DNA of 64,000 nucleotides from Larimichthys crocea (Eukaryota > Chordata > Actinopteri > Sciaenidae). Location: positions 930,001 to 994,000 of the forward strand of contig NC_040022.1 in the NCBI RefSeq assembly GCF_000972845.2. The letters run 5' to 3'. This document shows, piece after piece, positions 52,346 through 64,000 of this stretch. Every line of letters starts with the position of its first letter. Position 1 is the first letter of the stretch. Made by a program: the position numbers and the translations under genes. The notes beneath the pieces were generated by a model, which ran no database searches, was not told where the DNA came from, and saw only the letters and a list, made by a program, of their open reading frames with translations.

Positions 52346-55300
52346 TTCTAATAAGTCATGCAAGACAAGACACGCAACAGAGTGTGCCCGGGAGAGAACA
52401 ACCATGAAATACATCAGTGTTAGTGTGCAGGATTGTACAATGACAAAGATAATTTTCTTTTGTTTTTAGCAGTTTAGTGACTGAACAGACCTCTCGGATA
52501 AATCAGGTTCTTCTCAGGGCTTCTTTCAGAAAGCTGAATGTTAAAATGGCTGGGCTTATTACACAAGCAAGTGCATGTCATGATTTGTCAATACAAAGGA
52601 TAGCTTGGTGTGTGTGTGTGTGTGTGTGTGTGCTACAGGTGTGTCAGTACAAGCCACGATCATTGCAGGACAGCATTCCATCACTAAGAGGTTTTTCCAC
52701 TTCTGCAACCGTCTCATCAGGCCTTTGAACAGAAGGAGCAGCCCTCGCTCAGTTCACACTCACATGCATAACGCTATACGCTGTCATTTATTCAAATGAA
52801 GCTCTATGAATAGACACCAAAGGTTCCCTGAAAAAAGTGTACAAGTGAGCTATGAATAGACATCGACATGTGTAGATGGAGAGCGTGGCGCTTAAAAATA
52901 GACGTAGGGGATGAAAAAGTCACAGACAAAACAGCTGCCAACACCTGATCCAGAAGGCACATACCTCACTTTTAATATGCTGTATGTCTTACATAACTTT
53001 GGTGCTTCGCTCCTTTCTGTTCAGAGGACACGGTAAGCCAAAGCCAGGCTGATTTAGGTGTGTTTACTCGTCTCAGTGTGAGAGAAAGAGAAAGAAAAAA
53101 GATTGAAGACCTGGACGTCCTGGTGTGAACAAAACCTTTCCATTATCAACCACAGTGGTTTTATTGGTTGGAACAGAATAGAGCTGACATTTAGAAGCCA
53201 AGATGCAAGAAGAAGAAGAAAAAAAAAGCACATTATATCACACTCTGGGTCTCAGCATGAAGTTGATGAGAATCTGACACTTACTTCCAGTAAAGAGACG
53301 CTGAGGTTTGTGGTTACTGATCAGAAACTCAAAACCTTTTTTTTTTTTACCACAAACTGATTTTATCGCAATATTTAATTGTTTTTCAAGCGGTTTTAAA
53401 AACTGATTTCAACCCATTTATGGAAACCAAACTTATTAACGAATTTTTTTTCTCACACTAGACGTTAAAACTGCCGGAACGCACTGGAACAGTCGATATT
53501 TAGCTCAGATATGATCCTCTTCAGAAGAGGATTATGTCCCAAAGCTGATTTGTTGAACAACACTAGAGGTGACAGAGGGAAGGCTTATGTCTTTGTGCTA
53601 TTACATATACAGTATAAATATATATATTCCTCTACAATATGCTAGAAAATGCTAAATGAAAGCAGCTGCTTTGCTGAAACAGGTGTGATGAATACTTGCA
53701 GCACGTGATGGAAGTTAACCTTGAGTGTGAAGTTCAAGGGTGTGTCAGATCTTTGACTTAAGAACTTATTTAGCAAACAATACATAAAGTCCTGTTTGGA
53801 ATGTTCACCTTGACTTATAAGACCGTTTACCGACACCTGATATCACCTGGTGCTTTCTTATCGTGTCAGAGTGTTATCGTATTCTCCTCTGTGAGTTCAA
53901 GCTTGTCCAAACCTGGACTCTGCTACTCCCTGGAGGGCAAGATATTGTCAGTGAACGTGTTAAAGGTGAGGTACTGTGTGTGTGGGTGTCTCCTGTAAAG
54001 AGCAGATCATTCCACTGCAGGTCCAAATTCAGCCAATAGAGGTCAGGAGTGTCTTACTTTTTTTAATTCTAAGACTTGAAGCTTTTATTACAATGTGAAG
54101 ATGACTTTAACTGATCCCCTGCAGCCATGTCTGCTTTTTAATATGTGATTAGCACTGATGACCCTTCATTTAAAAAGTCATTAAAGCTGATTAAAATTAA
54201 ACACTACAGCCTGCCTGTGTTCATATTATTACCCTCTATACACAACACTCACACACTGTTAGAGACTCGCTGGGGTCTTAGCTTTCCCTGCTGCAGCCTG
54301 AGGTGTAATACAGCAACTGAGGTTATTCCTGGTTATTGCATATAATCAATAGGACCAGTAGCGTTAAATATACATATTAGACATGTTATCTTTATTACTG
54401 ACTGTATCTGACCTCTAACTCTAATTACTTTAACTATAATTTGTCATTTTTAAATCTACTACTCTAAAAAAAAAACTAGACTGGACCCAGAAGTGCAGCA
54501 GACTTTCAAGTGGACTGCTACCACAAGGTTTATCGTCCATCTATCAGCTTTAATTAATGAATCCATGTAGTCGAAATACCAGAAACACATGAAAATATAC
54601 AGCGAATACCTGGTGAAGCTTCATTCTCTGTCAGAGACTCACTGTATCACAGCCACGTTATATAACTGAGCATTGTTTGTCACACACCAGCTCATCAGGC
54701 ACCTCCTGCCGTAAATCACAGTTACAAAGGCAGCCACACATGTGAGTCATATTAATTAGAATATATTTCAGCAGCATGTGTGAAATTCATAAACGTGCGA
54801 AGAGGCCTTTATAGTCACAGCATGAAGAACTGGTGCATAAGTTAAAAAAGAAACCTACAAAGTTATGTAATTGTGGAAAGCGGGAAAAAGACTGGCAGGA
54901 TTCAGTCTTTGGCCCGCAGTAGAACATTCGGTTCCATGCGGAGCGGAAATCAGCAGAAATGCAGAGGAAGACAGAAAGCATGAAAGAGGATAATGTATAA
55001 TACCTGCCACTCCTGCCAGATTAATAGCTAAATCTTTTCACACATGGAAATGGTATTATGCTCACTGGAGGCTGGTGTGAATTCTACCTGGAGAAGGTGA
55101 GCAAGAAGGGGGAGAAAAAAGGGCTTAAACATCTTTAAGAGATGACATTTACTCAGTTTTAGCTCCTAAAGCTTACCTGATGAGCTCGCCTCATCATCAG
55201 CGACAGAATTTAGCTTCTTCCCATTTCCTGTTCTTGTAATTGATCATGGAAAAAAAGACAAATTGACACCCGGAAATCCGAGAATCAGTGTGTCTTTCCG

Positions 55301-58300
55301 TTTGCAGACACTTTTCTGTAACAGTTACAGAGGAAATATTAATAACACACAGTGTTAATTTGACTTAGCTGTAAACTTACTGCATAACTTAATGCCAAAT
55401 TAGATTTTTTTATCCGTTTAATTCATTGTAAATGCAATGATGATTTATTTACAAAAAAATTTTTAAACCACAGCTACAAGCTTCTCTATGGTTTTGAACC
55501 CATCACGGTTTCAGTTTCACTGCACTCACTTCATTGTGAGATGGTGATTATGTTTCCACGCATACAAAAAAAATCCCACACTATAATGCTGTTTGCAATT
55601 CATTTTTTTGTGTGCTGTAGGTCACATGCAATGGTGGGCATAACAGTGGGCTTTTATACATTCATACAACACCTTATATGTGTTTCAGTGACATACAGAG
55701 TGCCATTTAAAAAATAATAATAATTAGCAGAAGAGAAGAGCAAAATGTTTCTCACTGAGGTCACCAAACTATTATATGCCAACCAGCCTATTGCCTATTT
55801 AATTGCCTACCAATGTCCTACATGCTAGTGAATTAGTTGACTTCTTAGGGAAGTCATATAGTTAACAGTTCCCTGTGTATGGAAGTGTATACTACTCATG
55901 ATCATAAAACGATTGTAATCTTAACCAGGGGTTGGAAGTGATTCATCATAAATCTATCACAACCTTCTGTGGTTGGTGCTCCACCACATGCAGCGTGTCT
56001 GGCCCTCTGACAGCCTGTTTGATATACGCACGAGCACGAGCGAACAGCTCAAGAGAACATTAATAAAGTTTAACTTAAGACCACTTGCAGGGCAAGACTG
56101 AGTCAAGACCAAGACCAGACACTGTGTAGACTACTAGATAGCTAACAAGTATGCCAGGCTTAAGCCCGGTCTCGAGACCAAGACCGATCTCACGTATTGT
56201 GCATGATACTGGTGAAGTCTGAATTTTGAATTTCTTGCGAAACAAGTGAGAGACGGAGAGAGAATAGAGAACTGGGAGAGTAAAAGTGTAACGGGGACAG
56301 TGTGACACAAAGGAGAACGAGAAGCGAAGAGAATGAGGGACAACAGACAAAGCGTGGGAACAAACTAGTGAGTAAGTACAGTAATCGGGTCTCCAGACTA
56401 AAGTGTTGATTTTTTTTTTTTTGAAGGGAAGTTGAGAGACTTTGTACCCACCTGCTTTTCCGCTGTTGCCCACTTGCTTCCGCTGCCACAGACACACACA
56501 AACCTCTTTACCAACTATTTCAACCCCCCCCTGCATCAGGGGCACAGATGAAGACAGCATGAAGTGTTAGTGGGACAGAATAACACTTTCTTTTGCGTGC
56601 TAGATGTGCTTGTGTGTTGCGGGTAAAAGGATGCCAGTAAAACACAATTCACACACACAAATAAAATCAGTGTTTACAACAACTTCATAAAACATCCGGT
56701 AACTGGAAATGGACACAGGAAGTGATGTAATTGGATCAGCTGAATGAACCAAACAAAGGAAAATAAAGGTCTCTGAACAGTGAAATCCGCCGTGGCTGAG
56801 TTTGCAAAGAACAGAACCACCTACGGAAAATCCAACGTGACAAACATAGAATCCAAAGAAAGAACAAAAGTGCCGCCTGCGCTGTTTGTTTTGGCGAGCG
56901 AGGCCTCGCAGGAACACAACAGCGCCGACCAATTAGCACAGATTTGCATATTGAATGCTGAAATTGAAAAGCACCACTACAGGTGGACGACGGCTCGTCT
57001 GCAGAGGTGGCGCTGAAATGACGGAAATCTCCAGAAAACACGGCTTTGACGCTGAAATGAAATATTTGTTTGCATTCATGTTCCACATTTACAAAAATGT
57101 CGTCATGAGAAATCATCACAGCACAACTCAACACAAAACAACAAGGGGGGGAAAAGTTAAGGACAAGACCGCGTGTGCTTTGGCCCTTAAGCTGAAAGGC
57201 AGTTCCACTTCCTCTCGTCCTCTTCCTCTTCTATTCTTCCACCACCACCTCCACACATCCAGCCCTCCACTCTTCTTCCTGCAGTCCTTCTTCTCATGGC
57301 TGACTCAAATAACCAGCTGACTGGGGATTTCCTGGACAGGTCATGCTATTGAAACCGCAGTCGGTCCAATGTCTTCCTGCTGTTCTGCTTTGTCTTGTTC
57401 AATTCTGTTTTTCTGTTCTCTTTCTCACGTACATAAAGAGTTAGCCAGCACGGTTTGAAATCAAAATAAAAAGGGGATTCTTTTTTGTTTTGTTTTTTAA
57501 ATCCTAATTTCACTGACTCTGGATTCTGATCACACAGCAGCAACGTGTCTCATATTTTGACAAGGCAGATATGCTTCCTCATTCTGTGTGGTTAGTTTGT
57601 TAGTGAGAGAATAATTAACCTGGTAACGAATGTTATGCACATACTTGTTATATTAGTTTGATATTTATCAAGTGTCAGAAAACATCTAAGAAAAGTGACA
57701 CTAAACTCTGTTTAAGTGTTAATTAATGTTGTTGTTCTTTAACGCAGCTTGCCAATCAATAGATCAACATCTATTCTTGACAATGTGATCCACATTTGTC
57801 TTTTAATCTGGTCGCTCAGTGGAAAAAACAACTCCTCACTCTCTGTCTTTTGAACAGGAATTTCTCTCGGTGTTAAAATCTTGCAGGTGAAGTGAGAAAA
57901 AACAGAGTTGTATTTTGGGCTTTTGTTCCACCCACAGTGTGTCAGTGTGATTTTTTTTTTCTCTCATCCTGAGCGTGTCCCTCCAGTGTTGGAATGAAAA
58001 GCAAGTTCCCCTGTGCTGTCCTTGATTTCCAGCTTTACTCCAGGGCACTTTTTGCAACGGTGGATTGAACTCGGCGAGGGACGTACATGATCTGTCCATC
58101 TTCAGCCAGGCTCGCATCCCAAAGCAAAGATATATCCTCTGTCCTTTATTTATCTGTCTTGGTGTGGTTTGTGACTGTTGCAGATGCAAACCCTTGACAT
58201 CAAGCCCTCATTGTCTGCGTTACAGTTTTATTTCTGGATCTATTTCTTCACCTCCCATCTTGTCTTGACCTTTTTGGTTTTTATTCTTTTACCGGTGATC

Positions 58301-58474
58301 AAACAGCTCACTTTTCACTCCAAAGGGTGTGAAACTAAAGCCGGTGATAAAAATATAACGACAAACCACACAGACACACGCACACACACATTGAATCCAC
58401 AGAAGCCACACCAACTGTGTGAGACAAATATATACACAGGAAGTGCCTCCCACTCTCTTGCACTCATTTGCTGC
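52346..58474. other. Spacer between epn2 and grap
   Basis: About 6 kb between the heads of two divergent genes. I see no exon. A (TG)12 tract is at 52609-52632. Around 56085-56200 there are repeated AAGACC and GGTCTCGAGACC motifs that resemble a common fish repeat. The rest is unremarkable A+T-rich sequence. Confidence 0.6.
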
Positions 58475-58825
58475 CTCTCTCTCTCTCTCTCTCTCTCTGA
58501 GCGTTACTCATGGTAGTGTGTTGCTGAGCAGCAGCCAGTCGCGTTTTTCCCCTCGCCGAGCTCACTCACTCTCTCATCCTCTGCTCTCACCGACTCTGAT
58601 TCAGCTCTCCGGTTCAGCAGACAGAAGAAACCTCTCCTCTCTTGCTCTTCTTCTTCTCTTCCCATCTGTTATTTCATTTATTTCATTATTATTTTTTATA
58701 TATATATATATTTCTTTCTCTCTCTCTCTGTCCCCCAGCCCCCGGTGCCTGGGGCATTAGTGGGGGGTCCCAGTTGTGTGTGTGTGTGTGTGAGAGAGAG
58801 TGAGTGTGTGTTGGGAGGTTTCAGC
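58475..58825 (+). promoter_or_regulatory. grap: Probable grap 5' region
   Basis: A (CT)n run at 58475-58499, a TATATATATATA stretch at 58698-58709, and a TG then GA-rich segment at 58776-58815 directly before the start codon. The bases before the ATG read GGTTTCAGC, so a splice acceptor at 58824 joining an upstream non-coding exon is possible, as in GRB2-type genes. Alternatively the leader is continuous. Sequence alone cannot choose. Confidence 0.4.
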
Positions 58826-63937
<5,112 letters not shown>

Positions 63938-64000
63938 TAAGTACACACCACACACACACACATCTTCAACTCACACATCCAGCTCTGGTGTATCTAAACA

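Overview
The window looks like vertebrate nuclear DNA from a spiny-rayed (percomorph) teleost fish. Genes are split into short exons with GT-AG introns. CA/GT microsatellites are abundant. Several dispersed repeats are ones I recognise from percomorph genomes: an element with the motif TATGCTAAGCTAAGC, a tRNA-derived SINE, a Tc1-like transposase relic and 3' ends of a LINE. There is no prokaryotic-type gene organisation, CRISPR array or operon.

Three protein-coding genes can be built exon by exon. (1) b9d1, + strand, coding 28209-31916, seven exons, about 209 aa, complete: a B9-domain protein of the ciliary transition zone. It has a textbook RFX X-box about 110 bp before its ATG. (2) epn2 (epsin-2), - strand, coding 46088-35709 in nine coding exons, about 576 aa, complete, plus a non-coding first exon near 51057-51370. 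It is an endocytic adaptor with an ENTH domain, two ubiquitin-interacting motifs, five DPW motifs after the ENTH domain and three NPF motifs. (3) grap, + strand, first two coding exons (58826-58903 and 63839-63936), cut off by the window end: a GRB2-type SH3-SH2-SH3 adaptor. These three genes are also neighbours in mammals (human 17p11.2), so this is an old synteny block.

Layout: 1-28083 is a gene-poor stretch of about 28 kb with repeats, microsatellites and no exon I can support. 28084-32270 is b9d1. 32395-51370 is epn2, tail-to-tail with b9d1, with predicted mRNA ends roughly 130 bp apart. 51370-58500 is the spacer between epn2 and grap, which are head-to-head. It begins with two truncated LINE 3' ends just upstream of the epn2 first exon. 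58500-64000 is the 5' part of grap.

The genes do not form one pathway: b9d1 acts in the cilium gate, epn2 in clathrin-mediated endocytosis, grap in receptor signalling. I did not find a convincing unknown biological system. The most interesting signals concern regulation and RNA processing: the X-box at b9d1, a second perfect X-box carried by a dispersed repeat, a (TG)18 tract almost touching the grap exon 2 splice acceptor, CA-repeat donor sites in epn2, and two isolated strong hairpins.
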